This document shows, piece by piece, positions 1 through 5,708 of a stretch of DNA of 5,708 bases. Source of the stretch: Planctomycetaceae bacterium (GTDB lineage: Bacteria > Planctomycetota > Planctomycetia > Pirellulales > Pirellulaceae). The DNA lies in contig REEF01000641.1 in assembly GCA_007695205.1 (NCBI GenBank), positions 1 to 5,708 of the forward strand, written 5' to 3'. The first letter of the stretch is position 1. The number at the start of each line of letters is the position of its first letter. The notes under the pieces are model-generated. The model had not been told where the DNA came from. It worked only from the letters and a program-made list of their open reading frames with translations, and did not search any database. The position numbers and the translations under genes are program-made.

Positions 1-60
1 CGGATTGCCAATCCGTCCTACTCATTCCGTGGGGCGGATTGCCAATCCGTCCTACTTATT
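1..60. repeat. Tandem pair of short palindromic repeats
   Basis: Two 26-base copies lie at 1-26 and 35-60 and differ at one base (C23 versus T57), separated by an 8-base linker, giving a 34-base period. Each copy begins with an inverted repeat, CGGATTG and CAATCCG around a single central base, followed by TCCTACT and an ATT end. On the minus strand each unit reads GTAGGACGGATTG-G-CAATCCG. The first copy starts at the window edge, so the array may extend to the left. It lies downstream of the phosphatase gene stop at 141, outside any convincing gene. Short palindromic intergenic repeats of this kind occur in many bacterial genomes (REP-like elements). That this one is genome-wide, or planctomycete-typical, is my inference. 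The unit is too short and the linker too small for a CRISPR array. Confidence 0.75.
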
Positions 61-140
61 TTGCGACTCAGGGGTATGGCGGCGTCGCCTGCCACGATTC
101 TGCCGAAGTGGGGTGGGGGGAGGTTGGTCCTCCAGCGGTT

Positions 141-812
141 TCAGCTTATCTCGGTCAAACGGTCCAGCAAGGCGATCAATTCCGTGGGCTGGTGGATCAG
201 GTGTCCAGCTCCGCTACGGATCAATTCATCCTCCGTTCGAAATCCCCAGGTGGCGCCGATCGGCAGAACGCCGGCGGCGCTGGCGGTCTGCATATCGATG
301 TCAGAGTCGCCCAGGTACAGGCATTGTTGCGGGGAGATCTGCCAATGGCCCAGGATCTCCAGGACGCCCGCCGGATCCGGCTTGCGCGGAATGCCTTCGC
401 GCTGGCCCAGCACCGGGTCCAGCGGCCAAGCAGCCAAGTAGTACTCGACACACCGTTTCGTAAATCCGTCTGGCTTGTTCGACAGCACGGCCATCTTCAG
501 ACCGCGTCGTTGCACCTGGTCCAGCATTTCGGCAACGCCATCGTAGGATCGCGTCGCCACGTTCCAATGGCGGGCGTATTCGACCTGAAACCGCTCGGCA
601 CAGCGAGTCACCGTGGCTTCGTCCGCTGCGCCCTCCGGCAAAGCACGTCCGAACAGCACCCGGACTCCCGACCCGACGAACTGGCGATAATCATCCAGAT
701 CGTGCTGCGGATACCCCAGCGCATCGAGCGCCCGGTTGGCCGCATCGCCAATGTCGGTCAACGTGTCTAGCAGAGTCCCGTCCAGATCGAAGATCACGGC
801 CCTTTGGGTCAC
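141..812 (-). CDS. gph: HAD-family phosphatase, phosphoglycolate phosphatase-like
   Basis: A 223-residue haloacid dehalogenase superfamily hydrolase, subfamily IA. All four HAD motifs are visible: motif I FDLDGTLLDT (nucleophile D9, acid/base D11), motif II LSNK (S111), motif III K144 in RKPDP, and motif IV GDSDID (D169, D171) for magnesium. The helical cap between about residues 17 and 85, with DTLTDIGDAANRAL and a VGSGVR segment, resembles phosphoglycolate phosphatase, as does the late GATWGF motif. Such enzymes hydrolyse 2-phosphoglycolate, from RubisCO oxygenation or DNA 3'-end repair, to glycolate in the cytoplasm. Length is normal for the family. The start is GTG at 812, chosen because MTQRAVIFDLDG places motif I where the family has it and AAAGGG lies just upstream. 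It begins 32 bases after the helicase stop on the same strand, so co-transcription is likely. HAD substrate range cannot be settled from sequence; pyrophosphatase or another sugar-phosphate phosphatase is possible. Confidence 0.9.
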   Translation of the reverse strand: MTQRAVIFDLDGTLLDTLTDIGDAANRALDALGYPQHDLDDYRQFVGSGVRVLFGRALPEGAADEATVTRCAERFQVEYARHWNVATRSYDGVAEMLDQVQRRGLKMAVLSNKPDGFTKRCVEYYLAAWPLDPVLGQREGIPRKPDPAGVLEILGHWQISPQQCLYLGDSDIDMQTASAAGVLPIGATWGFRTEDELIRSGAGHLIHQPTELIALLDRLTEIS

Positions 813-818
813 GGTTCG

Positions 819-824
819 CCCTTT
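819..824 (-). promoter_or_regulatory. Ribosome binding site of the phosphatase gene
   Basis: On the minus strand AAAGGG is followed by six bases and then the GTG start codon at 812-810. It lies in the short gap after the helicase stop and supports the GTG start and independent translation initiation in a shared transcript. Confidence 0.5.
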
Positions 825-844
825 ATCGCCATCGGTCAGGAAGG

Positions 845-2113
845 TTAGAGCGCACGACGGTGTCGACGTTGGCGGCGTCCGAACGGGGGCGGTTCCGGTT
901 TCTCCGGTTGATCGGAATCATCGTCCCCAGCCGACGGGGCTACCTCGATAGGCGTCGCTACCAGGTCCATGCCACTGATCTCGCCGCGCACCAATTGCAG
1001 GTTGATCCGCTGCTCGATCCGCGTCAATTCGGGGCCCTCTTCGGGCGTCACAAACGTGAAGGCAACCCCCTCGCGGCCCATGCGGCCGGTTCGGCCAACA
1101 CGATGGATGTAATCGTCACAGAACTGAGGGATGTCATAGTTGAAGATATGCGAGATGTTCGTGACATCGATCCCGCGTCCCACAACATCGGTTGCGACCA
1201 ACAACCTCAAATTGCCGTCGCGCAGCTTTCGCATCACCCGATCACGGGCCGTCTGTTGCATGTCGCCATGGATGCATTCGGCATGTTTGGTCAGTTTCGA
1301 CAACCGGCGATGTAGATAATCGGTTCCTCGCTTGGTGCGACAAAAGATGATGGCCTGCCGCGGTTTTTCTCGCATCAGCAGACGCACCAACAGCTCGTAT
1401 TTCTTTTCCCGGTCGACCGTAAAGTAGAATTGGTCGATCGTTTCGACCGACAGGCCTTTGGGGGAAAAATCCAAGCTTTGGGGATCTTTCATGTACCGTT
1501 GAGCCAATCTGGCGATCGGCGGCGGTACCGTGGCGCTCAACAAGAAAGTCTGACGCTCCTTGGGACAACGGCGTAGGATTTTTTCGATGTCCGGGCGAAA
1601 ACCGATATCCAGCATCCGATCCGCCTCGTCCAACACGACCCATTTCAGGTCCGACCATTGCAGCGTCCCGCGACTCATATGGTCCAGAACTCGGCCCGGC
1701 GTGCCCACGATGATCTGAGCGCCCAGACGCAGCTTTTCGATCTGGCCCCGGATCGGTTTTCCGCCGTAGATGGCAACACAATGGATCTTGCGGCCATACG
1801 ATAATTTGACCACCTCGTCGCGCACCTGAACTGCCAGTTCCCGGGTAGGTGTCAAGATCAACGCCTGCGGTCCGGCGATTTTTTTCGGAGACTCCAGCCC
1901 CTCAAGAATAGGGATAGCGAAAGCAGCCGTTTTACCCGTGCCCGTGCGCGCTTGGCCCAAGGCGTCGACTCCCGCAAGCGCCACGGGGATCAAGCCGGCC
2001 TGGATGGGAGTCGGCGTCAAATAGTCCGCTTTTCGCAACGCAGCCAACGTGCGTTCTGAGAGGCCGAGGTCTTCAAATGTCTGCGGGGGCGAGGTAGGTA
2101 GATGTTCCGACAA
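845..2113 (-). CDS. DEAD-box ATP-dependent RNA helicase, RhlE-like
   Basis: A superfamily 2 RNA helicase of 422 residues from the TTG at 2113. In that numbering the motifs run in order: Q motif around F13 and PTPIQ (34-38), Walker A ARTGTGKT (55-62), PTRELA (89-94), GG (117-118), TPGR (138-141), VLDEAD (160-165), SAT (193-195), IIFCRTK (255-261), ATDVVGRGID (307-316) and HRVGRTGR (337-344). Both RecA-like domains are complete, so ATP-dependent RNA unwinding is expected (ribosome assembly, RNA decay or cold adaptation in this family). The tail is short: an acidic, proline-rich stretch and then arginine-rich RRQRRHRRAL, probably for RNA contact; there is no DbpA- or CsdA-type C-terminal domain. 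The frame has no early ATG. It stays open to a TTG at 2197 (450 residues), but those extra residues are not family-like and lack a Shine-Dalgarno, while the 2113 TTG has GGAG upstream. It probably heads an operon with the phosphatase gene. RhlE-type assignment rests on overall motif style. Confidence 0.92.
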   Translation of the reverse strand: MSEHLPTSPPQTFEDLGLSERTLAALRKADYLTPTPIQAGLIPVALAGVDALGQARTGTGKTAAFAIPILEGLESPKKIAGPQALILTPTRELAVQVRDEVVKLSYGRKIHCVAIYGGKPIRGQIEKLRLGAQIIVGTPGRVLDHMSRGTLQWSDLKWVVLDEADRMLDIGFRPDIEKILRRCPKERQTFLLSATVPPPIARLAQRYMKDPQSLDFSPKGLSVETIDQFYFTVDREKKYELLVRLLMREKPRQAIIFCRTKRGTDYLHRRLSKLTKHAECIHGDMQQTARDRVMRKLRDGNLRLLVATDVVGRGIDVTNISHIFNYDIPQFCDDYIHRVGRTGRMGREGVAFTFVTPEEGPELTRIEQRINLQLVRGEISGMDLVATPIEVAPSAGDDDSDQPEKPEPPPFGRRQRRHRRAL

Positions 2114-2124
2114 ACTCGTTCTGA

Positions 2125-2128
2125 CTCC
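2125..2128 (-). promoter_or_regulatory. Ribosome binding site deciding the helicase TTG start
   Basis: GGAG on the minus strand ends 11 bases before the TTG at 2113-2111. The alternative TTG at 2197 has no such sequence upstream. The spacing is at the long end of the usual range, so the start choice is likely but not certain. Confidence 0.4.
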
Positions 2129-2260
2129 GAAACGATGACATAGCTGGATGGTAGATCTTCTAATCGATAACGTAGCATGGGCGGGGAACTCCGTCAACTA
2201 CGCTGGAAGGGCATATCGCCCAGTTCGTCGTATCAAATGAGCTGGAACGACTTGCCTTGG

Positions 2261-2289
2261 TTGTGACTGATCGATTTCGAATTTACAAT
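2261..2289 (+). promoter_or_regulatory. Sigma-70-like promoter for purF
   Basis: TTGTGA at 2261-2266 (4 of 6 to the -35 consensus) and TACAAT at 2284-2289 (5 of 6 to the -10 consensus) are separated by exactly 17 bases. Transcription would start near 2296, giving a leader of roughly 80 bases before the purF ATG. It lies in the 264-base divergent region (2114-2377) between helicase and purF. I saw no equally good minus-strand promoter for the helicase, no obvious PurR-type operator and no riboswitch fold there. Function is inferred from position and match only. Confidence 0.5.
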
Positions 2290-2377
2290 GTCGCAGACGT
2301 CCCGATGATGGGCGTTCTTTGGAGGACGTCCCGGAGACGGCGCTGAAGCACTGGACAGAAGGTCGACCCCACCCATT

Positions 2378-3985
2378 ATGAGTGAACTTCGTGAAGAATG
2401 CGGCATTGCTGCAATCTACCACTTGCCTGGCGAATCGCCCAGTCCGCTGTGCCCCGAGCAGGGCATCGAGCATGTTTCGCGGCTGGTCCCACGCATGCTT
2501 TTGGACATTCAAAACCGCGGTCAACTGGCAGCCGGTTTTACAACCTATAATCCCCATCGCGATCAGTTGATCGATACGTACAAGGATGTCGGGTCGGTGA
2601 CCGAGGTTTTTCGCTTGGCTCACCGCTCCGGCTGTGAATCGCTGATGAAGGAATACGCGGGTCGAGCTGCGATCGGGCATGTGCGCTATGCGACGTGCGG
2701 CGAGGAGGATCGCAGTTACGCTCAGCCGTTTGAACGTCATCATCTGCTGAAGTACAAATGGTTCAGTTTTGCGTTCAACGGGCAACTGGCCAATTATCTG
2801 AAGCTTCGCGATTACCTGTTGAGCGACAACGATCATCATTTGGCTCGCGAGACCGACACCGAGATCATGATGCACGAGATCAGTCGCGAGTTCTCGGGGC
2901 CTCGGCGCCCGTCGCTGGGCGAAGCGATGCGGAACCTGAGCCAGCGTTTCGACGGGGCGTACAGCCTGGTGTTCCTGAACGCAGAAGGGGACATGCTGGT
3001 CGCGCGGGACCCGCTGGGCATCAAGCCTTTGTGCTACGCCAAGGAAGGGCCGCTGTTCGCGGCAGCCAGCGAGAGCGTGGCGCTGCTGAACCTGGGCTTC
3101 CAGCCCGAGAGCATCCTGTCGCTGCCGCCCGGACATGCGATCACCATCCAGCAAGGTCAGTTTGCGGTCGAGCGTTACTCGAACATCACTCGAAAAGCGC
3201 ACTGCTTTTTCGAATGGGTTTATTTCGCCAATGTGGCGAGCACGCTGGATGATCGAGGTGTCTATCTGTCCCGAACCGCGTTGGGCAAAGAACTGGCTCG
3301 ACTGGAATTGGAGAAAGATTCGGTTCCTTTGGATGAGGACACCATCGTCGTTCCGGTGCCAGACACCAGCAAGGCGGCGGCCGACGCGATGGCATTCGAG
3401 CTGGGCGTCCAGTGCATGGAAGGCTTGATTCGCAACCGGTACGCCGGACGAACGTTTATCGAAGGGGGCGAGAGTCGCCAGCGCAAGGCGGAAACGAAGT
3501 ATACGCCGTTGCGCGAGGTGCTGGCGGGTAAACGCGTGTTGCTGGTCGAGGATTCGATCGTGCGCTCGACGACCATGCGCGTGTTGCTGAAACGCATCCG
3601 CGAGTTCGGTGGCGCTCGCGAGATCCATGTGCGAGTCGCCTGCCCACCGATCATCGCACCCTGCTTCTACGGCATCGATATGTCGACGATTAAAGAATTG
3701 TTCGCCCCCGCCTTTTTGAAGGATGGTCCGCTGACCGAAGAGGTCCAGGCAGAGATGGCCAAAACGCTGCGTGCCGATTCGCTCCGCTACCTGCCCGTCG
3801 AATCGATCGCTCAGGCGATCGGTCTGGAACGCGACCAGTTGTGCCAGGCATGCATCACGGGAAGCTATCCCACACCGGCCGGCCAAGAATTGTACGAACT
3901 GGCCCTGGAGAACGATCGCAACGGCCAGTGCTTGCGGCGTACGTATGAAGAGGTGCCTTCCGAAGCGCTCGGCTGCCGCAGTTGA
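2378..3985 (+). CDS. purF: Amidophosphoribosyltransferase (PurF family), iron-sulfur type
   Basis: A 535-residue enzyme expected to catalyse the first committed step of purine synthesis, PRPP plus glutamine to 5-phosphoribosylamine, in the cytoplasm. The N-terminal class II glutamine amidotransferase domain (about 8-240) has nucleophile C8 after a 7-residue MSELREE propeptide that would be cleaved, then NRGQLAAG (46-53), HVRYATCG (101-108), FNGQLAN (133-139), ETDTE (158-162) and ARDPLGIKP (209-217). The C-terminal phosphoribosyltransferase domain shows VPVPDTS (325-331), NRYAGRTFI (353-361) and the PRPP loop VLLVEDSIVRSTT (387-399). Four cysteines, C276, C429 (PCFYGID), C489 and C492 (CQAC), fall where Bacillus-type PurF ligates its 4Fe-4S cluster. 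Differences from textbook PurF are ED for DD and S for G in the PRPP loop, and L for the acidic residue after RGQ. The ATG at 2378 fits the propeptide logic, although the nearest GAAGG is 15 bases away. It is monocistronic in this window. A PurF paralogue with another role cannot be excluded. Confidence 0.92.
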   Translation: MSELREECGIAAIYHLPGESPSPLCPEQGIEHVSRLVPRMLLDIQNRGQLAAGFTTYNPHRDQLIDTYKDVGSVTEVFRLAHRSGCESLMKEYAGRAAIGHVRYATCGEEDRSYAQPFERHHLLKYKWFSFAFNGQLANYLKLRDYLLSDNDHHLARETDTEIMMHEISREFSGPRRPSLGEAMRNLSQRFDGAYSLVFLNAEGDMLVARDPLGIKPLCYAKEGPLFAAASESVALLNLGFQPESILSLPPGHAITIQQGQFAVERYSNITRKAHCFFEWVYFANVASTLDDRGVYLSRTALGKELARLELEKDSVPLDEDTIVVPVPDTSKAAADAMAFELGVQCMEGLIRNRYAGRTFIEGGESRQRKAETKYTPLREVLAGKRVLLVEDSIVRSTTMRVLLKRIREFGGAREIHVRVACPPIIAPCFYGIDMSTIKELFAPAFLKDGPLTEEVQAEMAKTLRADSLRYLPVESIAQAIGLERDQLCQACITGSYPTPAGQELYELALENDRNGQCLRRTYEEVPSEALGCRS

Positions 3986-3991
3986 AGGCCC

Positions 3992-4999
3992 TTACGGTTC
4001 CTTGGCGTGTTGCTCCAGCCAGTCGACGGCCGCCGCCGCGATGCCTTCGTGACCGCCTTCGAAAATGGTGACCCGCGATGGGCCTGCGTAACGCCGCAGA
4101 TGAATCGTGCGTCCCAGCGCCGCGTCCACGGCTCGATCCGACGCTTGCGGCTGGTCCAGTCGTCCGTCGGGCCGGCTCAATTGCCGGATCTCCTCTTCGC
4201 TCACAGGCGGCTGGCCCAATGCCCCCGCGATGACATTGAACGCGTCCAAGGTGTGGCGGATGGGGACCGAACCGCGATGTCCGTCATGGATGCCAGCCGC
4301 CAGGTCCAAGGGGACCTGGCCCGCAGCATGCAGATGGGTCAGAGGCGACCGTAAACGATACTGCTGGTCCACTTCAGGGCACTCCCCCGGCCGACCTCCA
4401 CAACTGGCTCGCAGCATGGCGCCGTATCGAGTGTCTGCATGAAGCGCATGCCAGGCCGCCAGATCGCTGATTCCGACCCACGCGCTGGCCGCTGCCCACC
4501 GCTGGGGATGACGGCCGACCATCAGCATCGTCATGTGCCCCCCGCCCGATACGCCGGTCAGGTAGATGCGCCGCGAATCCACCAAGTAACGCTGCCGAAC
4601 CCAATCCACGGCGTCCAGAATGTCCTGCTGGGCTTTGACCGAACCGCAGGCGTCGGGGTGCTGGTTCGGCCCGCGAAAGTGCGGGAAGAGATAGATCCAG
4701 CCTCGCTGAATCGTCAAGCGTTCCAGCGCCAGATTACGCTGCTCGACATCGGCGCTCCACGAATGCAACGAGACCAGCAACGGTACCGGATGGCCATTGG
4801 GATCCAGGTTCTGCGGCAAGATCAGGTAACTTGGCTGCGAGGTGCCGTCGATGCTGCTGGTGACGGCGATCCGCATCCGCTGCCCGGATGCTGCATCACC
4901 AGCCGCCCAGCCGGTTCGAGCTTCGAGCACGAAGATCAGGCAAAACAACAGCGTCCAGGTGATTCTCAAGCCGTCATGCTTTTGATTACAATCCAACAT
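3992..4999 (-). CDS. Exported alpha/beta hydrolase (S9/esterase-like)
   Basis: A 335-residue serine hydrolase of the alpha/beta fold from the ATG at 4999. Residues 1-33 form a Sec signal peptide: polar N-terminus with K8 and R12, hydrophobic TWTLLFCLIFVLEA, and likely cleavage after GWAA. The C in that segment is not in a lipobox, so a soluble exported protein is expected. The mature part has LLVSLHSWS (about 74-82, oxyanion region), a helix with VDWVRQRY, the nucleophile elbow TGVSGGGH (S151), then HDGH (D239) and GGHEG (H317), a plausible Ser-Asp-His triad in family order. The GxSGGGH elbow resembles prolyl-oligopeptidase-family (S9) esterases and peptidases; the substrate (ester, peptide or polysaccharide acyl group) is unknown. 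The frame stays open to 5107, inside cutA, but the signal peptide and an AGGAG six bases upstream fix the start at 4999. It converges on purF with 6 bases between stops and no visible terminator, and diverges from cutA. Confidence 0.85.
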   Translation of the reverse strand: MLDCNQKHDGLRITWTLLFCLIFVLEARTGWAAGDAASGQRMRIAVTSSIDGTSQPSYLILPQNLDPNGHPVPLLVSLHSWSADVEQRNLALERLTIQRGWIYLFPHFRGPNQHPDACGSVKAQQDILDAVDWVRQRYLVDSRRIYLTGVSGGGHMTMLMVGRHPQRWAAASAWVGISDLAAWHALHADTRYGAMLRASCGGRPGECPEVDQQYRLRSPLTHLHAAGQVPLDLAAGIHDGHRGSVPIRHTLDAFNVIAGALGQPPVSEEEIRQLSRPDGRLDQPQASDRAVDAALGRTIHLRRYAGPSRVTIFEGGHEGIAAAAVDWLEQHAKEP

Positions 5000-5005
5000 C
5001 GTCAA

Positions 5006-5010
5006 CTCCT
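5006..5010 (-). promoter_or_regulatory. Ribosome binding site of the exported hydrolase
   Basis: AGGAG on the minus strand, six bases before the ATG at 4999-4997. It is the strongest Shine-Dalgarno in the window and decides the start against the longer open frame reaching 5107. The 69-base gap to cutA (5000-5068) shows no clear promoter hexamers on either strand. Confidence 0.7.
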
Positions 5011-5056
5011 GTCCCCCCTCGGTCGATCCCAGATCGCCGAAAGTCCATCGTTTTTC

Positions 5057-5063
5057 GAGGAAG
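5057..5063 (+). promoter_or_regulatory. Ribosome binding site of cutA
   Basis: GAGGAAG precedes the ATG at 5069 by about six bases. It supports the 106-residue product over the longer in-frame open reading frame that starts at 4439 antisense to the hydrolase. Confidence 0.6.
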
Positions 5064-5068
5064 TACGG

Positions 5069-5389
5069 ATGCAAACGCTTCAAGTTGCGACGACCACCGC
5101 CAATCAATCCGACGCCGAACGCATCGCCCGCGCCTTGGTCGAACGACGCCTGGCCGCGTGCGTCCAGATCAGCGGTCCCATCTCCAGCATGTACCGCTGG
5201 CAGGACAACGTCGAGACGGCTTCCGAGTGGCTTTGTACCATCAAGACCACGGAAGGGAACTATCAGCGCGTCGAGTCAACCATCCGCGAACTGCACACGT
5301 ACGACGAACCCGAAATCATCGCGGTACCGATCATCGCTGGTAGCCCAGGATACCTGACCTGGCTGCAGGATCAAGTCAACCAACCGTAG
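5069..5389 (+). CDS. cutA: Divalent-cation tolerance protein CutA
   Basis: A 106-residue protein covering the whole CutA family, which is normally about 100-115 residues. Recognisable blocks are AERIARALVERRLAACVQI (16-34), with the conserved LAAC at 28-31, then YRWQDNVETASEW (42-54), the strand LCTIKT, and YDEPEIIAVPI (78-88) with GSPGYLTWL near the end. CutA proteins form very stable trimers with a ferredoxin-like fold related to PII. They were linked to copper tolerance in E. coli, but their biochemical role remains unsettled, so a metal function here is only by family. There is no signal peptide, so it is cytoplasmic. It is divergent to the exported hydrolase. Its last codons run antisense into the frame of the broken aldolase-like gene to the right: that frame stays open to 5276, giving a 114-base overlap that is probably not functional coding on the minus side. 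Confidence 0.93.
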   Translation: MQTLQVATTTANQSDAERIARALVERRLAACVQISGPISSMYRWQDNVETASEWLCTIKTTEGNYQRVESTIRELHTYDEPEIIAVPIIAGSPGYLTWLQDQVNQP

Positions 5390-5708
5390 GAGCGATTCCT
5401 TCATCCGATTGTGCATGTCGAACAGCGGGTCGGCGTAAAAGGCCCGGACCGTTGGATAGATGCGATCGTTGATCTCCCGGGCGCGCCGCAGGTCGTCCGA
5501 CCGGATCGCGTTCCACAGGGCCACCTGGAGTTCGGCAATCACACTGCCCGCACCCGAAAGCAGCCCGTCGCACCCCAATACCAAGGAACCCAGCAGCCAC
5601 GCGCTGTGGGTGTCCCGAAAGGTCGGCGACAAACGTCTGCTGGCCCTGTTCGAGAGATACCTGCGCACCGGGGGTCATGGTCGACACCGAACTGCAGCCG
5701 TCGATCGA
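5276..5708 (-). pseudogene. Broken 3' part of a DapA/NanA-family aldolase gene
   Basis: The minus strand enters at the window edge and encodes the C-terminal third of a dihydrodipicolinate synthase/N-acetylneuraminate lyase family protein. The best frame holds HSAWLLGSLVLGCDGLLSG (about 5608-5552), an AELQVALW helix, AREINDRIYP, FYADPLFDMHNRMKESLL (ending about 5387). These match the family's G-DG-SG segment and the HNRMKE helix. That frame has a stop at 5677-5675, while the frame open at the edge reads EQGQQTFVADLS up to 5616. Skipping one base of the CCC run at 5614-5616 joins them as LSDTHSAWLLG, which looks native, so a one-base insertion is likely. After MKESLL the usual 20-30 residue tail is absent; the frame merely reads through antisense cutA to 5276. 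The active-site lysine region lies outside the window. Either a decayed gene or a sequencing error plus an odd C-terminus. Confidence 0.6.

Noticed and set aside
1..60. Edge of a CRISPR array
   Set aside because: Only two copies are present, separated by 8 bases. The repeat is itself a near-perfect short palindrome, there is no spacer of normal length, and no cas gene is visible.
119..133. GGAGG/CCTCC hairpin just past the phosphatase stop as a terminator
   Set aside because: The stem is only 5 base pairs with a 5-base loop, and on the minus strand it is followed by a C-rich run rather than a U tract. It is too weak to call.
39..770. Plus-strand open frame of 243 codons opposite the phosphatase gene
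   Set aside because: The minus strand here carries all four HAD motifs. The plus-strand frame starts inside the repeat and shows no family features.
2198..3886. Minus-strand open frame of 562 codons across most of purF
   Set aside because: It is antisense to a gene with clear PurF motifs along its length. Its own translation is low-complexity-like (rich in Q, R, H, A), with no recognisable domain, as expected from the mirror frame of a G+C-rich gene.
3986..3991. Shared bidirectional terminator between purF and the hydrolase gene
   Set aside because: The gap is six bases and the flanking sequence shows no stable stem with a T tract on either strand.
4439..5068. 210-codon N-terminal extension of cutA
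   Set aside because: The extension is antisense to the exported hydrolase with its catalytic triad. CutA is complete from the ATG at 5069, with a Shine-Dalgarno immediately upstream.

Overview
The window (about 58-60 % G+C by eye) looks like an ordinary bacterial chromosomal segment: compact housekeeping genes on both strands, several non-ATG starts, only some with clear Shine-Dalgarno sequences. The style of the amidophosphoribosyltransferase and the palindromic repeat at the left edge remind me of Planctomycetota (Pirellulales-like). That placement is recollection-based inference; nothing in the window proves it.

Layout, left to right. Positions 1-60 hold two near-identical copies of a short repeat with a 7+1+7 palindromic core. 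A minus-strand pair follows: a DEAD-box RNA helicase (TTG start at 2113, end at 845) and, 32 bases after its stop, a HAD-family phosphoglycolate phosphatase-like gene (812 to 141). They probably share a transcript. A divergent intergenic region separates the helicase from a plus-strand purF-family gene (2378-3985) and carries a good sigma-70-like promoter for purF. Converging on purF with a 6-base gap is a minus-strand gene for an exported alpha/beta hydrolase (4999 to 3992). A 69-base divergent gap then leads to plus-strand cutA (5069-5389). The right edge carries the 3' part of a minus-strand dihydrodipicolinate synthase/N-acetylneuraminate lyase family gene. It appears to have a one-base frameshift near 5614-5616, and its recognisable homology ends exactly where cutA ends, so it looks broken (or the sequence has an error).

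The genes do not form one pathway: RNA remodelling, 2-phosphoglycolate detoxification, the first step of purine synthesis, a secreted esterase/peptidase-like enzyme, a CutA trimer protein and a damaged aldolase. I see no RNA genes, CRISPR array, insertion sequence, phage or defence module, and no convincing new system. The items most worth checking are the broken dapA-like gene with its junction at cutA, and the edge repeat.
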